Source: an uncultured Eubacteriales bacterium (GTDB lineage Bacteria; Bacillota_A; Clostridia; Christensenellales; Aristaeellaceae). Taken from it: a stretch of DNA of 5,768 nucleotides. Location of the stretch: NCBI GenBank assembly GCA_944333375.1, contig CALVKX010000132.1, positions 1 to 5,768 on the forward strand, read 5' to 3'. Below the pieces are notes generated by a model. It had not been told where the DNA came from, made no database searches, and saw nothing but the letters and a program-made list of their open reading frames with translations. The stretch's first letter is position 1. Each line of letters opens with the position of its first letter. Of the stretch, positions 5,674 through 5,768 are shown in pieces. The position numbers and the translations under genes were made by a program.

Positions 5674-5768
5674 CCAGACTGTCAAAAAACTCTTTGGGGA
5701 GGCTCGGAGGGCCGCAGACCCGCAACCTCAATCGTCGCGGCGGGCGCTGGCCGCGCCCACCGCTCGTT
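5674..5768 (-). other. Probable 3' end or untranslated tail of a minus-strand gene cut by the window edge
   Basis: The minus-strand terminator at 5653-5673 calls for a gene entering from the right. Two minus-strand frames stay open from the edge to a stop: one ends at TGA 5728-5730 (last residues AVGAASARRDD), the other at TGA 5682-5684 (last residues LRPSEPPQRVF). Neither tail is recognisable as a family and both use GC-rich codons, so I cannot choose. If the first is right, 5674-5727 is a 3' untranslated stretch; it contains a TTTTTT run read on the minus strand. A repeat element is another possibility. Confidence 0.3.

Noticed and set aside
3695..5731. Very long open minus-strand frame (about 678 codons) antisense to truA and degV
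   Set aside because: The plus strand carries two clear, motif-rich genes here. The antisense product is low in recognisable motifs and rich in His, Gly, Ala, Val and Gln, as expected when reading the complement of GC-biased codons. It also crosses both terminators.
1..5768. CRISPR arrays, tRNA or rRNA genes, insertion sequences and phage genes
   Set aside because: I saw no regularly spaced repeats, no tRNA-like cloverleaf or rRNA motifs, no transposase or integrase motifs, and no terminal inverted repeats in the window.

Overview
The window looks like chromosomal core sequence from a GC-rich, low-complexity-genome member of the Firmicutes (Clostridia), plausibly a gut-associated lineage. The reasons are the strongly GC-biased third codon positions, strong AGGAGG-type ribosome binding sites, a group II ECF transporter energizing module placed directly before truA, and a DegV-family lipid-binding protein. 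The family calls come from motif recognition only. The taxonomic placement is an inference and goes no finer than class or order.

Layout. Positions 1-602 hold the N-terminal part of a minus-strand gene for a membrane-anchored or exported phosphodiester glycosidase (NAGPA-domain) protein; it runs off the left edge. Positions 603-835 are a divergent intergenic region with a sigma-A-like promoter for each direction. From 836 to 4645 runs a tight plus-strand operon: a stand-alone riboflavin kinase, then ecfA1, ecfA2, ecfT and truA. Its junctions are a 12-base gap (riboflavin kinase to ecfA1), then overlaps of 16, 7 and 4 bases, so translation is probably coupled. After a 75-base gap with small hairpins but no clear terminator comes a degV-family gene (4721-5608), followed by a strong intrinsic terminator (5617-5646). 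A second terminator, oriented for the minus strand (5653-5673), implies a convergent gene entering from the right edge; its end may lie within 5682-5768.

How the genes work together. EcfA1, EcfA2 and EcfT form the shared energizing module of a group II ECF importer: two ATPases plus the transmembrane coupling protein. The module pairs with substrate-binding S components (for example for riboflavin, folate, thiamine or biotin) encoded elsewhere; none is in the window. The leading gene makes FMN from riboflavin, so the operon links vitamin import to flavin activation, although the module probably serves several vitamins. TruA (tRNA pseudouridine synthase) is a common partner of ecfT in Firmicutes.

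Novelty. I see no clearly undescribed system here. The points most worth a second look are the kinase-only riboflavin enzyme (no FAD synthetase domain) at the head of the ECF operon, the DegV protein with a Cys-Cys pair where the family usually has an Asp, and the unexplained segment beyond the two terminators at the right edge.
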